Made by a program: the position numbers and the translations under genes. From Actinomycetota bacterium (lineage in GTDB: Bacteria; Actinomycetota; Actinomycetes; Nanopelagicales; Nanopelagicaceae): a stretch of DNA of 32,815 nt. This document shows, piece by piece, positions 9,824 through 20,257 of this stretch. How positions within the stretch are numbered: the stretch's first letter is position 1; each line of letters starts with the position of its first letter. The stretch covers positions 1 through 32,815 of the forward strand of contig RHAU01000002.1 in assembly GCA_010032125.1 (NCBI GenBank), given 5' to 3'. Under the pieces are notes generated by a model. It saw only the letters and a program-made list of their open reading frames with translations, was not told the DNA's origin and searched no databases.

Positions 9824-10806
9824 AGAGCGGCTCCGCTATCTACCGCACTCTTTGCCCACGTATAACCATTTGCAAATTGTTCTGAGATACCCAAATCAAA
9901 GTCGCCTCGGAATGCGGCGATTGCTGCTCCGGCATTGATAAGGATTGCCTCGCGATCTGCGCCCTCTCGTCCCGCAAAAACGCTTCGGATTCGAGCGGCA
10001 TTTTCTTGCGCGTCCCCGCCGCGAAGTTCCTCAAGTGAATAATGTGGAATTCCAAGTTCATTGAGATCGAGAGTCTCTCCCTTAATCTTTCCTCGCGATA
10101 TCTGTTGCACAGTAGTTGGTCCGGAGATGGATATTTCATCAAGGCCTTCATTACCCCTGAAAACAAATCCCTCACACTCCCGACGCGAGAGCACTCCAGA
10201 AACGATGTGCAGAAATTCGGCACGGGCAACACCGATCGCAACCGCTTTAGGCTTCGCGGGATTTGCCAGTGGCCCCAAGATGTTGAAAATAGTGGGTTGC
10301 CCGAGCGCTTTCCGCGCAGGAGCTGCAAACCTCATCGCCGGATGAAAATTTGGTGCGAAAGCAAAGCCAATCCCAATTTTACGGACGCACTCCGCAACGT
10401 CGTCAGCTTTTAAAGTGATATTAATTCCCAAGGCTTCCAGCACATCAGCCGAACCAGATTTTGAAGTAGCCGAACGATTTCCATGTTTGATTACCCGCGC
10501 CCCAGCTGCAGTTGTCACCATCGCTGCCGCCGTCGAAATGTTTATCGTGTTGAAACCATCACCGCCCGTTCCGACACAATCGACGGCACGATCCGCGATG
10601 GAGATTGGCAAACAATGTTGGTACATGACATCGATCAGTGCCAAGACTTCGGTTTCACTCTCGCCGATTGATTTCAATCCAAGAAGAAATTGTTTGATCT
10701 CATCCTCGCTTGCAAGACCATCCAGAATTTGATTCATGGCCCAACGAATTCCTTCTTCAGGTATTCGTTCTTTCGATTGATAGTGGCGCTCTAGTTCGCT
10801 CCACAT
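9766..10806 (-). CDS. trpD: anthranilate phosphoribosyltransferase
   Basis: DCVGTGGDGFNTINIST, KHGNRSATSKSGSADVLEALG, FNILGPLANP. Confidence 0.96.
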   Translation of the reverse strand: MWSELERHYQSKERIPEEGIRWAMNQILDGLASEDEIKQFLLGLKSIGESETEVLALIDVMYQHCLPISIADRAVDCVGTGGDGFNTINISTAAAMVTTAAGARVIKHGNRSATSKSGSADVLEALGINITLKADDVAECVRKIGIGFAFAPNFHPAMRFAAPARKALGQPTIFNILGPLANPAKPKAVAIGVARAEFLHIVSGVLSRRECEGFVFRGNEGLDEISISGPTTVQQISRGKIKGETLDLNELGIPHYSLEELRGGDAQENAARIRSVFAGREGADREAILINAGAAIAAFRGDFDLGISEQFANGYTWAKSAVDSGAALQLLDRWSELSNELANRSL

Positions 10807-10811
10807 CGGCG

Positions 10812-11207
10812 TTAGGCGGACACTCTTCGCTTCAGCAATTCGCCGGTCTTCTTCGCGATGGCGAATGGATCGATGGGATGAGCGACGACGGCATCTGCTC
10901 TCGACCAGCCAGCCAACCAGGCATCTTGCTCACGCGCAACGATGAGGAGAATCGGCGCGCAGTTAAAAACTTCATCTTTGAGCTGTCGGGCAACGCCCAT
11001 GCCCCCTTCCGGGGTGGCCTCACCGTCCAAAATAAATAGATCGAAGGCCGACTTGGCATCCACTTTCATTCGTAGAGCATCCGCAGTGGCAAACTCAGTA
11101 ATCGTGTGTTCTGCCAACTCTGGTGAAATCTGCCGACCTAACGCTGAAATAACGCTCTTTCGCACTGAGGCATCATCGGAATAGAGAGCAATTTTCAATG
11201 TTGTCAT
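10812..11207 (-). CDS. stand-alone response-regulator receiver-like protein (degenerate)
   Basis: Receiver-like order: acidic pair SDD, LFILDGEATPEGG, LLIVARE, HPIDPFAI; no output domain. Confidence 0.65.
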   Translation of the reverse strand: MTTLKIALYSDDASVRKSVISALGRQISPELAEHTITEFATADALRMKVDAKSAFDLFILDGEATPEGGMGVARQLKDEVFNCAPILLIVAREQDAWLAGWSRADAVVAHPIDPFAIAKKTGELLKRRVSA

Positions 11208-11314
11208 GACTTGCGAAGTCTAGACGACCCCGGGTGACGAGTCTCACCGACCAATCAAGGTGGCAAGGTTATGGAATGGGCGATTTTTACTCCTTTTCGG
11301 GAATAATCACCTCT

Positions 11315-11941
11315 ATGTCCAGCACTGTGGCCCAACCGGCCCGGCTCAACCGCCCCAACATTGTTGCGGTAGGAACCATCGTTTGGCTCTCCAGTGAGTT
11401 GATGTTTTTCGCAGCGCTTTTTGCAATGTATTTCACCACTCGCGCCGTGCAGGGTCCGAAAGTTTGGGCCGAATCTGTCGAACTCTTGAATATCCCGTTT
11501 TCGGCAATCAACACCACCGTTCTTGTTCTCTCCTCAGTCACCTGCCAATTTGGTGTTTTCGCCGCGGAACGTTTCCAAAACGCGCGAACCGGTTCACTTT
11601 GGCAAGTTTCACGATGGGGAATGCGCGAATGGTTCGCACTGACGTTTGCCATGGGAGCGTTCTTTATCGGCGGGCAGGTATATGAGTACGCAGAACTCGT
11701 TGTAGAAGGATTAACTATTTCCTCTGCTCCGTATGGTTCAGTTTTCTATTTAGCGACAGGGTTCCACGGACTTCACGTCACCGGTGGCCTCATCGCATTT
11801 CTCATAGTCATGATCCGAGTTTCTAAGGCGCGACGCTTCGGTCATTCGCAAGCGACTACCGCAATCGTTGTCTCTTACTACTGGCATTTTGTTGACATCG
11901 TCTGGATCGCCCTCTTCTCTGCGATCTACTTGGTGCAATAG
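11315..11941 (+). CDS. ctaE: cytochrome c oxidase subunit III
   Basis: [46 protein letters not shown] 11315 preferred; AATAAT hexamer 7 nt upstream. Confidence 0.95.
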   Translation: MSSTVAQPARLNRPNIVAVGTIVWLSSELMFFAALFAMYFTTRAVQGPKVWAESVELLNIPFSAINTTVLVLSSVTCQFGVFAAERFQNARTGSLWQVSRWGMREWFALTFAMGAFFIGGQVYEYAELVVEGLTISSAPYGSVFYLATGFHGLHVTGGLIAFLIVMIRVSKARRFGHSQATTAIVVSYYWHFVDIVWIALFSAIYLVQ

Positions 11942-11957
11942 GAAAGTATCGGGGAAC

Positions 11958-12752
11958 ATGGCGCGGATATCGAGATACAGACGACATCGATTGGCTGGCC
12001 CTGTTCTCCTTCTTATTGCGCTATCCACAGTCGGCGCTGGTTTTTCCATGGCGAGAGCTGAGACAACAAAAGTTGTTGCTGCACAATCAGATAAAGCAAC
12101 ACTTATTGCTGAAGGCAAGGAGATATTTGCTCGGGGATGTTCCTCCTGTCACGGACTGAATGCTGAGGGCGCTGGTATTGCTCCATCGCTGATCGGGGTT
12201 GGCGCCGCTTCCGTTGATTTTCAAGTTGCAACTGGTCGTATGCCGATGGCTGACATGAGCCAACAAGCGATGAGAAAGCGTCCGGTCTATAACGAACGTG
12301 AAATTGCAGCGTTAGCAGCCTATGTTGCTTCACTTGCACCTGGCCCTGCTGCAGTGACAAATGAGGAACTCGCGTGGGAACGCGATGGAAATACTGCACA
12401 AGGTGGCGAGCTTTTCCGTAATAACTGCGCGATGTGTCATAACTTCGCAGCACAAGGTGGCGCACTTACTGCCGGTAAATACGCACCAACTCTCATGGGA
12501 GTTGAACCGCGCCATATTTATGAAGCGATGTTGACTGGTCCACAAGCTATGCCAGTTTTCTCAGATAAAGTGCTAACACCGCAAGAGAAACTCTCCATCA
12601 TTAAATGGATCAAGCACGCAGAAGAAGAACCAGCCATCGGCGGCGCCGCGCTAGGTCGTGTAGGTCCGGTCACTGAGGGCTTATTAGCGTGGGTTCTCGG
12701 GCTCGGAATATTTATTGGTATTGCAGTCTGGCTTACAACGAAGGCTCGATAA
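11958..12752 (+). CDS. qcrC: diheme cytochrome c subunit of the bc1 complex
   Basis: CSSCHGLNAEG and CAMCHNFAAQGG heme c motifs; N- and C-terminal TM; ATG at 11958 behind GGGGAA. Confidence 0.95.
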   Translation: MARISRYRRHRLAGPVLLLIALSTVGAGFSMARAETTKVVAAQSDKATLIAEGKEIFARGCSSCHGLNAEGAGIAPSLIGVGAASVDFQVATGRMPMADMSQQAMRKRPVYNEREIAALAAYVASLAPGPAAVTNEELAWERDGNTAQGGELFRNNCAMCHNFAAQGGALTAGKYAPTLMGVEPRHIYEAMLTGPQAMPVFSDKVLTPQEKLSIIKWIKHAEEEPAIGGAALGRVGPVTEGLLAWVLGLGIFIGIAVWLTTKAR

Positions 12753-13747
12753 TGTCTAAAGAATTAACTCCCATCGCAGATCCTGGATTGCCGGAACATC
12801 AACACCGCAAGACTGATGTTGATCCGCGCGCTGCAAAGAAAGCTGAGCGGCAAGTTGCAATTCTCTTCTCATTGTCAGCCCTGGGAACGGTCCTGTTTGT
12901 ATACGCCTACGTCGGTATTGATCAAGATCTACTTATTTTCTTGCCGATTCTTGGAAATACCAATGCTCATCAACTCTTCCTCGGCCTAGGCCTTGCGATG
13001 GCGCTCTTCTTCATCGGAATGGGAGCAGTTCATTGGGCAAAGACTCTGATGCCAGATCATGAAGTTGTTGATTATCGAAAAGAACAACGTTCGACCGATG
13101 AAGATCGCGCGGCTTTCGTTGAGGCGGCAAAAGAAGGCGCTGCCGCTGCAGGAATTGGTCGCAGACCCGTCATTAAAAGGACTCTCGGACTCGCGCTAGG
13201 ACTTGTGGGTATCTCTCCAATCTTGCTTTTGAGAGATCTTGGTCCCTTACCGGAAGATGAATTAGAGAAGACGAATTGGGCTGCAGGAGTTCGCCTCGTT
13301 ACAGATCCAGGCGATCGTCCTATCAAACCCTCCGATTTAGAAGTCGGCGGCGTGGCCCAAGTGCAACCCGCATTTCCAGCCGGAAAGAAACGAAAACTTG
13401 AAGATATTGCCAAAGATTCAGTTCTCTTAATTCGCGTCAGGCCGGAGGAATTCAATTTGGATCCAGAGCGTCTCTCGTGGACGCATGAAGGAATTATTGC
13501 CTTCTCAAAAATATGTTCTCACATGGGTTGTGCGGTGGCTCTCTACGAACAGACCACCAAGCATTTGCTCTGTCCGTGTCATCAATCAACCTTTGATGTT
13601 ACTCGCGCTGCGAAAGTTATCTTTGGACCGGCCGCGCGTCCTCTGCCACAATTACAGATCGGCGTTGATAACGAGGGGTATCTCATCGCAAAGGCGCCTT
13701 TCAATGAAGCAGTTGGACCAAGTTTCTGGGAGCGTGATTCAGCATGA
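12752..13747 (+). CDS. qcrA: Rieske iron-sulfur subunit of bc1 complex
   Basis: CSHMGC...CPCHQSTF Rieske motifs; ATG overlaps qcrC stop (TAATG). Confidence 0.95.
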   Translation: MSKELTPIADPGLPEHQHRKTDVDPRAAKKAERQVAILFSLSALGTVLFVYAYVGIDQDLLIFLPILGNTNAHQLFLGLGLAMALFFIGMGAVHWAKTLMPDHEVVDYRKEQRSTDEDRAAFVEAAKEGAAAAGIGRRPVIKRTLGLALGLVGISPILLLRDLGPLPEDELEKTNWAAGVRLVTDPGDRPIKPSDLEVGGVAQVQPAFPAGKKRKLEDIAKDSVLLIRVRPEEFNLDPERLSWTHEGIIAFSKICSHMGCAVALYEQTTKHLLCPCHQSTFDVTRAAKVIFGPAARPLPQLQIGVDNEGYLIAKAPFNEAVGPSFWERDSA

Positions 13748-15336
13748 GTGCACGTGAACGTGTTGCAGGAACTGTCGCGAATTATGTTGATGAGCGAACT
13801 GGTGCGGCGAAATGGCTTAAGAAGAACCTGAAGAAAGTCTTCCCAGATCATTGGTCTTTCATGTTGGGCGAAGTGGTTCTCTATTCATTCATTATTTTGC
13901 TTCTCTCCGGAACATTTCTCACTTTCTGGTTTGACCCGTCAATGCGCGAAGTGGAGTATGAAGGTTCATACGAACCGCTTGAAGGCTTAAAGATGTCAGC
14001 CGCTTACGCATCGACTCTCCACATTTCATTTGATGTTCGTGGTGGTTTGTTGATGCGACAGATTCATCACTGGGCCGCACTTATTTTTATGGCGGCGATG
14101 GTCGCCCACTTACTTCGAGTCTTCTTCACCGGAGCGTTCCGAAAGCCGCGCGAGATGAACTGGGTTATCGGAGTCGGACTGCTCACCTTGGGCATTGTTG
14201 AAGGATTTCTTGGCTATTCACTTCCTGACGATCTTCTCTCCGGAACTGGAATACGAATCGCTGAAGCGATTATTCAAGCTGTCCCAGTGGTGGGTTCATA
14301 TCTTGCCTACTTCGTCTTTGGCGGAGCGTTTCCCGGCGAGGTATTTATTCCGCGCATCTATACAGTCCACGTTCTTTTGATTCCAGGAATCTTTTTGGCT
14401 CTCATCACCGCTCACTTGATGTTGGTCTGGTACCAGAAACACACTCAATATCCAGGTCCAGGTCGTACCGAGAAAAATGTTGTTGGATATCCGCTCCTTC
14501 CTGTTTATATGGCGAAGGCAGGCGGTTTCTTCTTCATCGTCTTCGGAGTAACAGCATTCCTTGGCGCCGTTGCCTCTATTAACCCGGTTTGGTTATTCGG
14601 ACCATATACACCGGGGCAGATTTCGGCCGGATCGCAACCGGATTGGTACATGGGCTGGCTCGATGGTCTTGTTCGTATGGCGCCACCGCTAGAAACTCAC
14701 GCTTTCGGTCACACCATTTCATGGAACATTCTTATTCCAGGCCTAATCATCCCCGGAATTATTTTCACTGGAATGGCGCTCTACCCGTTTATTGAAAGCT
14801 GGATGACGGGAGACAAACGGGAACATCATCTCCTTGATCGCCCTCGCAACAATCCAAATCGCACCGCTCTCGGCGCGATGTCCCTTACATTCATGCTCGT
14901 CGCCCTCATTAATGGTGGAAATGATTTGATTGCTACTCACTTTGATTTATCAATTAACCAAATCATGTGGGGAACTCGTATCGGCATCATTGTTTTGCCG
15001 CCACTTGTCTTTGTCATCACCAAGAGAATTTGTTTATCGCTTCAACGCGCTGATCGTGACCTAGTCCTCCATGGACGCGAAACTGGTCGACTCGTCATGT
15101 TGCCGCATGGTGAATTTATTGAAGTCCACGAACCTCTCACGCCAGAGCGAGCATATTTACTGACGCAGCACGAACAGTTACCTGCACTTGCAGTTCCAGA
15201 AACTGATGAGATGGGCGTTGCAAATCCTCAAGGCGCGAGAGGCAAGTTACGCGCACGACTCTCCCGTGCCAGCCAAGAGCAGATTCCAAAACCGTCTGTT
15301 GATGAAATCCGTGAACTAGAAAGCGGACATCACTAA
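13744..15336 (+). CDS. qcrB: cytochrome b subunit of bc1 complex
   Basis: QIHHWAALIFMAAMVAHLLRVFFTGAFRKPREMNW, PDDLLSGTGIRIAEA; ATGA overlap with qcrA. Confidence 0.96.
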   Translation: MSARERVAGTVANYVDERTGAAKWLKKNLKKVFPDHWSFMLGEVVLYSFIILLLSGTFLTFWFDPSMREVEYEGSYEPLEGLKMSAAYASTLHISFDVRGGLLMRQIHHWAALIFMAAMVAHLLRVFFTGAFRKPREMNWVIGVGLLTLGIVEGFLGYSLPDDLLSGTGIRIAEAIIQAVPVVGSYLAYFVFGGAFPGEVFIPRIYTVHVLLIPGIFLALITAHLMLVWYQKHTQYPGPGRTEKNVVGYPLLPVYMAKAGGFFFIVFGVTAFLGAVASINPVWLFGPYTPGQISAGSQPDWYMGWLDGLVRMAPPLETHAFGHTISWNILIPGLIIPGIIFTGMALYPFIESWMTGDKREHHLLDRPRNNPNRTALGAMSLTFMLVALINGGNDLIATHFDLSINQIMWGTRIGIIVLPPLVFVITKRICLSLQRADRDLVLHGRETGRLVMLPHGEFIEVHEPLTPERAYLLTQHEQLPALAVPETDEMGVANPQGARGKLRARLSRASQEQIPKPSVDEIRELESGHH

Positions 15337-15812
15337 CGCTGTGCGGACTTTTCTTCAGTAATCTTCTTCAGGCGTACTAGCGTTTTTGCGGTAGCGATTT
15401 CTGCATAACCATAAGATTTTCGAAGCTTGAGCCACCACTTCAGATGCGACGGACGGGCATCGAAAGTCTCCACTACCAAAGTTTGATCAGGAGTAATCGA
15501 TGTGAGTTCGTAGCGCCAGACCCATCTCCCCAAGTGGCGCCAAGCAATTTTCTTCTCCTCTTCAAACTCCACGACAGTATTGGTGATTCGATAAGAGATG
15601 CCAACCTTCATATTCATTCCGAATTTGGCACCCAACGAGAGACGCTCTGGCCCAAAGTGAAGTGATTTCACGGTATGGGAACCGTCAATGAGAGAGTGCT
15701 GACGTGGATTAGCGAGAAGATTGAAGATATCGCCCGCCGGTGCATTGATAATGAGCGAAGCGCCCTTCACTTGTGGGTTTCCCGTTGTGAGAATTTCAGC
15801 TCGAACGGACAT
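15333..15812 (-). CDS. SRPBCC family protein
   Basis: INAPAGDIFNLLANPRQHSLIDGSHTV typical of polyketide-cyclase/SRPBCC proteins. Confidence 0.8.
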   Translation of the reverse strand: MSVRAEILTTGNPQVKGASLIINAPAGDIFNLLANPRQHSLIDGSHTVKSLHFGPERLSLGAKFGMNMKVGISYRITNTVVEFEEEKKIAWRHLGRWVWRYELTSITPDQTLVVETFDARPSHLKWWLKLRKSYGYAEIATAKTLVRLKKITEEKSAQR

Positions 15813-15827
15813 TCACGAATCTTTCTC

Positions 15828-16232
15828 TTAGTGATGTGAGGACGAAGAAGGACGCTCGTACTCGAGCACAAAACCCAAGACCGAGACCAAAAGTGCACCA
15901 ACAGCAATTAGCGTAAGCCACCACCCAATGATTAATCCGACTCCCGCCGCTGTAGCTGATAGCGCAACCGGAAGTGGCCACCATGAATGAGGACTAAAGA
16001 AACCAAGTTCACCCGCGCCATCAGCAATCTCTGCCTGGAGATTATCTTCTGGAAGGACCCCACCGGTTCGACGATTAATAAACCAGAAGTAATACCCGAT
16101 GATCAAAGCCAATCCCGCGCTCAGGGCAAGTGCCACAATTCCAACTGGTTCTTGTGCGAAATAGGCGTAAACGCCAGTGACGATTGCGTAAAAAATGAAG
16201 AGGAAGATAAAGAGACGGTAGCCAAATTTCAT
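15828..16232 (-). CDS. ctaF: cytochrome c oxidase subunit IV, actinobacterial type
   Basis: Position next to ctaD, TM pattern, FFSPHSWWPLPVALSA. Confidence 0.88.
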   Translation of the reverse strand: MKFGYRLFIFLFIFYAIVTGVYAYFAQEPVGIVALALSAGLALIIGYYFWFINRRTGGVLPEDNLQAEIADGAGELGFFSPHSWWPLPVALSATAAGVGLIIGWWLTLIAVGALLVSVLGFVLEYERPSSSSHH

Positions 16233-17896
16233 CAGTGAGATTCAGCTTTCTGCGCAAACTGCGGATGATGTAGATCAAAGGCTGGGCGTTCGGAACGAAT
16301 CTGTGGCATCGAATAGAAGTTATGACGAGGTGGTGGGCAACTCGTAGCCCACTCGAGGGAAGCGCCATAACCCCATGGATCATCCACTTCAACTTTCGGA
16401 GATTTCCGAGTAATCCATACGTTTATTGCGAAAGGAATCATCGAGATGGCCAGGAGCGTCGAACCAACCGTGGAAACCATATTCATAAATGTGAAACCAT
16501 CAGTTGCCAAGTAATCAGCGTAACGGCGTGGAAAACCTTTGATTCCTAACCAATGTTGAATGAGGAAGGTGGTGTGGAATCCGATAAAGAGCGTCCAGAA
16601 ATGGATTTTGCCCAAAGTTTCATTGAGCATCTTTCCGGTCATCTTGGGCCACCAGAAATAGAACCCGCCAAACATCGCAAATACCACGGTCCCAAAGAGA
16701 ACGTAGTGGAAATGTGCAACGACAAAGTACGAAGCCGAAACAGCGAAATCCAGCGGTGGGCTCGCCAAAATCACGCCGGTCAGTCCACCAAGCAAGAATG
16801 TAACTAAGAAACCAATAACCCAAATCATCGGTGTCTCAAAGGTGATGGAACCTCGCCACATCGTTCCAATCCAATTGAAGAATTTCACGCCAGTTGGAAC
16901 CGCGATCAGAAAGGTCATAAACGAAAAGAACGGAAGTAGGACTTGTCCTGAGGCATACATATGGTGGGCCCAAACAGCAACCGATAAAGCGGCGATTGCG
17001 ATTGTTGCTGCAATTAGCCCTTTATAACCGAAGACAGGCTTGCGGCTAAAGACGGGAAGAATCTCTGTTGCAATTCCAAAGAATGGAAGTGCCAAAATAT
17101 AAACCTCGGGATGGCCAAAGAACCAGAAAAGATGCTGCCATAACATTGCGCCACCATTTGCAGGTTCAAATACTTGTGCGCCAAATAAACGATCGGCCTC
17201 TAATCCCAGTAGCGCCGCAGCAAGAGGTGGGAAGGCGATGAGAACAAGTATTGAAGTAAGGAGTACGTTCCACGAGAAGATCGACATTCGGAACATCGTC
17301 ATTCCCGGTGCGCGCATGGTGAAAATCGTGGTCACAAAGTTCACGCCGCCAAGGATGGTGCCAAGTCCACCAATAGCTAATCCAACTATCCAGAGATCTG
17401 CGCCAATGCCTGGTGAATAAACGTCATTTGATAATGGCGCATACGCGGTCCAACCAAACGATGCCGCTCCACCGGGAGTCAGGAATCCTGTAAAGGCCAT
17501 AATCCCGCCAAAGAGATATAGCCAGTACGAAAGCATGTTCATTCGTGGGAAGGCAACGTCCGCGGCACCAATTTGCAACGGCATGATCACATTCGCAAAT
17601 CCAACAAAAAGTGGCGTTGCAAACATCAGCAGCATGATGGTTCCGTGCATTGTGAAAACTTGGTTGTACTGCTCTGCGCTCAAAAATTGCAATCCAGGTC
17701 GCGTGAGTTCTGCTCGAATTGCTAGTGCGAGTAAGCCAGCGATGAGAAACCAGGCAAATGATGTAATGAGGTAGAGGTAGCCAATCGTCTTATGGTCTGT
17801 TGTCGTCAACCACTTGACGATGAGGCGGCCTTTACTTAGAGGTTTTTTTGATGGCGGAAGAAAATCTTGGGTTGGCCTTGTGGCATATGTGGTCAT
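16232..17896 (-). CDS. ctaD: cytochrome c oxidase subunit I
   Basis: [56 protein letters not shown]. Start taken at 17896 (ATGA overlap with ctaC) instead of 18007. Confidence 0.96.
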   Translation of the reverse strand: MTTYATRPTQDFLPPSKKPLSKGRLIVKWLTTTDHKTIGYLYLITSFAWFLIAGLLALAIRAELTRPGLQFLSAEQYNQVFTMHGTIMLLMFATPLFVGFANVIMPLQIGAADVAFPRMNMLSYWLYLFGGIMAFTGFLTPGGAASFGWTAYAPLSNDVYSPGIGADLWIVGLAIGGLGTILGGVNFVTTIFTMRAPGMTMFRMSIFSWNVLLTSILVLIAFPPLAAALLGLEADRLFGAQVFEPANGGAMLWQHLFWFFGHPEVYILALPFFGIATEILPVFSRKPVFGYKGLIAATIAIAALSVAVWAHHMYASGQVLLPFFSFMTFLIAVPTGVKFFNWIGTMWRGSITFETPMIWVIGFLVTFLLGGLTGVILASPPLDFAVSASYFVVAHFHYVLFGTVVFAMFGGFYFWWPKMTGKMLNETLGKIHFWTLFIGFHTTFLIQHWLGIKGFPRRYADYLATDGFTFMNMVSTVGSTLLAISMIPFAINVWITRKSPKVEVDDPWGYGASLEWATSCPPPRHNFYSMPQIRSERPAFDLHHPQFAQKAESH

Positions 17897-18648
17897 GACG
17901 AAGCGCCCGCTTTCAATTTCTCGATGTATGCATCGTATTCGGCCGGAGTAACTACTTTGACGGTGAAGAGCATCTGTGAATGTTGCCGGCCGCAAAGAAT
18001 GTTGCAACGTCCTGGGTACTCTCCCAATTTCTCCGCGGTGAATTCCAGTTGATTTTCAACGCCAGGCAAGTTTTGGATTTGGATCATAAATGCAGGTATC
18101 CAAAATCCATGAACAACATCTGATGCTGTGATCTTGAATCGGACTTTCTCTCCTTGCGGAAGATAGAGAACCGGACGTTGGGCCGGTGTTCCAGTAACGG
18201 TTGCCTTCTCCCCCGCCTCTTTGTAGGTGAATTGCCACGACCATTGAATCGCATTAACTGTGATGTCGTGAATATCGGTGACCGATGCTGGAGTTTTGGC
18301 AACAATCTTGCTCTCAGCCTTCACCGTGTAGCCGAAAAGCACTGCGATGATGATGAATGGAATGACTGTGTATGCGATTTCTGTCGGTATGTTGTACTGG
18401 GTCTGTTTAGGAAACTCTTCATTCTTCTTTCTGTGAAATACCGCTGGCCAAAGAATGAGGACGAGAGTCAGCGCGCCTACGATCGCGGCCGCAAGCCACG
18501 CACCTTGCCAGAGTCCGAAAGCGTGTTTATTTACGCTGGAAACATCGCCCTGGAAACCAACACCGCTCAACTCTTCAGAGGAGCAGCCTGCAAGCAATGG
18601 AAGAAGCGACGCTGTCGCGAGTCCACACAATCGCTTTACCGCACGCAC
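17893..18648 (-). CDS. ctaC: cytochrome c oxidase subunit II (lipoprotein signal)
   Basis: Lipobox [17 protein letters not shown], CuA motif [12 protein letters not shown]. Confidence 0.95.
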   Translation of the reverse strand: MRAVKRLCGLATASLLPLLAGCSSEELSGVGFQGDVSSVNKHAFGLWQGAWLAAAIVGALTLVLILWPAVFHRKKNEEFPKQTQYNIPTEIAYTVIPFIIIAVLFGYTVKAESKIVAKTPASVTDIHDITVNAIQWSWQFTYKEAGEKATVTGTPAQRPVLYLPQGEKVRFKITASDVVHGFWIPAFMIQIQNLPGVENQLEFTAEKLGEYPGRCNILCGRQHSQMLFTVKVVTPAEYDAYIEKLKAGASS

Positions 18649-18660
18649 GCACCAAGGATA
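18649..18660 (-). promoter_or_regulatory. putative -10 (TATCCT) 6 nt before ctaC GTG; leaderless
   Basis: Minus strand TATCCT + TGGTGC + GTG (18648). Confidence 0.5.
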
Positions 18661-18692
18661 GTCGTCGCTCGCGTGGGCACTTAGAGGTGAGG

Positions 18693-18705
18693 TACCGTTC
18701 CAAGG
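18693..18705 (+). promoter_or_regulatory. putative -10 (TACCGT) 7 nt before GTG 18706; leaderless
   Basis: TACCGT 18693-18698 + TCCAAGG + GTG. Confidence 0.4.
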
Positions 18706-19791
18706 GTGTCGCCCATCACAACAGAGTCTCGGGACTATCGAAGCGAAGAACCGTTACATCCCAAGGCGCAGGAACTTCTCAGTGAGTATTTCGCTGAGGG
18801 CTGGGTTGACCCTTCGAAGATGCATCATCAATCCCGACGCCTTGCAATCCTTTTCAATCAAGCGCGAGATGAGATAGCGGCAAACCTTGGAGTTTTCCCC
18901 GACGAAGTGGAATTTGTGGGCGAACTCGGTTTTGGTTTTTGGAGCGCGATTGCCGGTGTTCTTCAGAATTCACCGTCGAGATTCATTCACAGCACGATTG
19001 ATCGTCAAGTCATTCATGCTTTTGCGCGAACGTTGAAGAGTTCAGAGAAGATCGTGGAGCTGGCGCCGGACCAGAATGGAAGAATTGATTTCAATAGATC
19101 TGAGCCGGATGTTTCTGATTTCCTTGTGTGGCAAGGAGTTAATCGAGAGGTTGGCGTCGCTCAAGATCCGCTCGATGCAAAATTCAATCCCATTCTCTTT
19201 GCCGATATGACGGCGGCCACCCCATTCAATCCCCTCCCGCCCAAGTGGGATCTCGCACTCTTTGATCCGAGGAGTTTCCGTGGCCCGTCTGGGATTTCCA
19301 TCCTTACTATTTCGCGGAAAGGTCGTTGGACTTCTCCTTTGCCGCCGATGGATAAACGTCGGGTCTTTGGAAGTTTTTCGATTCCTCTCGCACTTGCTAC
19401 AGCGGTGTCGCTCAATGAAGCGGTGAAGGCACAAGATCATGACCGAGGGAAGATTGCCGAACTGAATCAATTCATCAGGAAAGAACTTCGCGATGCAATA
19501 ACCGGTCTGCACATGACCGACCCGAATTCAAAGGACGATCCGCGTTACGTCGCCATCGGAATTCAGGGCGTCGTTGCAGAAAAACTCTTGCAGCGAATGG
19601 AGAATTTTGGTTTTCTGATTGATGCGGGTTCAGCATGTGGCGCAGGAGCGCTCTCTCCTTCACATGTTCTTGATGCATTAGGTTGGGGAAATCTGGCACA
19701 CGTGAGATTGACGCTCAAGGCGAATCAGAGCCAAGAAGATGTTAAGAACGTTGTTACCGCTTTAAGCCAAGCGGTGAGTGCGGAACGCTAA
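18706..19791 (+). CDS. class V aminotransferase/cysteine desulfurase-fold protein lacking the PLP lysine
   Basis: NifS-like framework (VNREVGVAQD, ADMTAATP, FRGPSGIS, DAGSACGAGALSPSHVLDALGW), but the SxHKxxGPKG motif reads DPRSFRGPSG. Confidence 0.8.
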   Translation: MSPITTESRDYRSEEPLHPKAQELLSEYFAEGWVDPSKMHHQSRRLAILFNQARDEIAANLGVFPDEVEFVGELGFGFWSAIAGVLQNSPSRFIHSTIDRQVIHAFARTLKSSEKIVELAPDQNGRIDFNRSEPDVSDFLVWQGVNREVGVAQDPLDAKFNPILFADMTAATPFNPLPPKWDLALFDPRSFRGPSGISILTISRKGRWTSPLPPMDKRRVFGSFSIPLALATAVSLNEAVKAQDHDRGKIAELNQFIRKELRDAITGLHMTDPNSKDDPRYVAIGIQGVVAEKLLQRMENFGFLIDAGSACGAGALSPSHVLDALGWGNLAHVRLTLKANQSQEDVKNVVTALSQAVSAER

Positions 19792-19793
19792 AA

Positions 19794-19811
19794 AAGCAAT
19801 ACTCGTTGCTT
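19794..19811. terminator. weak candidate bidirectional hairpin between convergent genes
   Basis: AAGCAA-TACTCG-TTGCTT inverted repeat flanked by an A run; only a 6-bp AT-rich stem. Confidence 0.3.
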
Positions 19812-20154
19812 AGTTAAAGGAATCTCCACAAGCACAAGATCCTTTAGCGTTGGGGTTATCGATCGTGAAACCTTGTTTCTCTATAGTGTCCACGAAATCA
19901 ATGGTTGCGCCCATGAGGTAGGGAGTACTCATCTTGTCTGTGACAACTTTTACTGTGCCAAAAGTGACTACCGAGTCGCCATCGAGGGAACGATCATCAA
20001 AATAAAGTTGGTAACGAAGGCCAGAACAGCCGCCAGGTTGAACTGCGACTCGAAGACTGAGGTCGTCGCGACCTTCCTGAGCAAGAAGTGCAGCAACTTT
20101 GGTGGCTGCGCCATCAGTGAGTGCGATGCTCGTAGTCTGGGTATCAGATGACAT
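19810..20154 (-). CDS. erpA: A-type iron-sulfur cluster assembly/insertion protein
   Basis: VQPGGCSGLRYQLYFDD and GSCACGDSF cysteines; ATG 20154 preceded by GGAG. Confidence 0.92.
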   Translation of the reverse strand: MSSDTQTTSIALTDGAATKVAALLAQEGRDDLSLRVAVQPGGCSGLRYQLYFDDRSLDGDSVVTFGTVKVVTDKMSTPYLMGATIDFVDTIEKQGFTIDNPNAKGSCACGDSFN

Positions 20155-20245
20155 TCGTATCTCCGTTTTCAACTGTTGTGCTCCGTAGTCTATCCCTTCG
20201 CGCTGCTTTCCTCTCTTCAGCGGAGCCTTCCGCGCTTTTTTAAGA

Positions 20246-20257
20246 GATAATCAACGT
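20246..20257 (+). promoter_or_regulatory. putative -10 (GATAAT) 6 nt before nadA ATG; leaderless
   Basis: GATAAT 20246-20251 + CAACGT + ATG 20258. Confidence 0.5.

Noticed and set aside
12103-12465. Antisense ORFs inside qcrC, thrS, ctaD, sucB and others listed in the six-frame track
   Set aside because: They oppose genes with clear domain motifs and encode no recognisable motifs; expected by chance in coding DNA.
16232-18007. Extended N-terminus of ctaD from 18007
   Set aside because: Upstream residues come from the ctaC coding region; the ATGA overlap at 17893-17896 gives a normal CtaD start.
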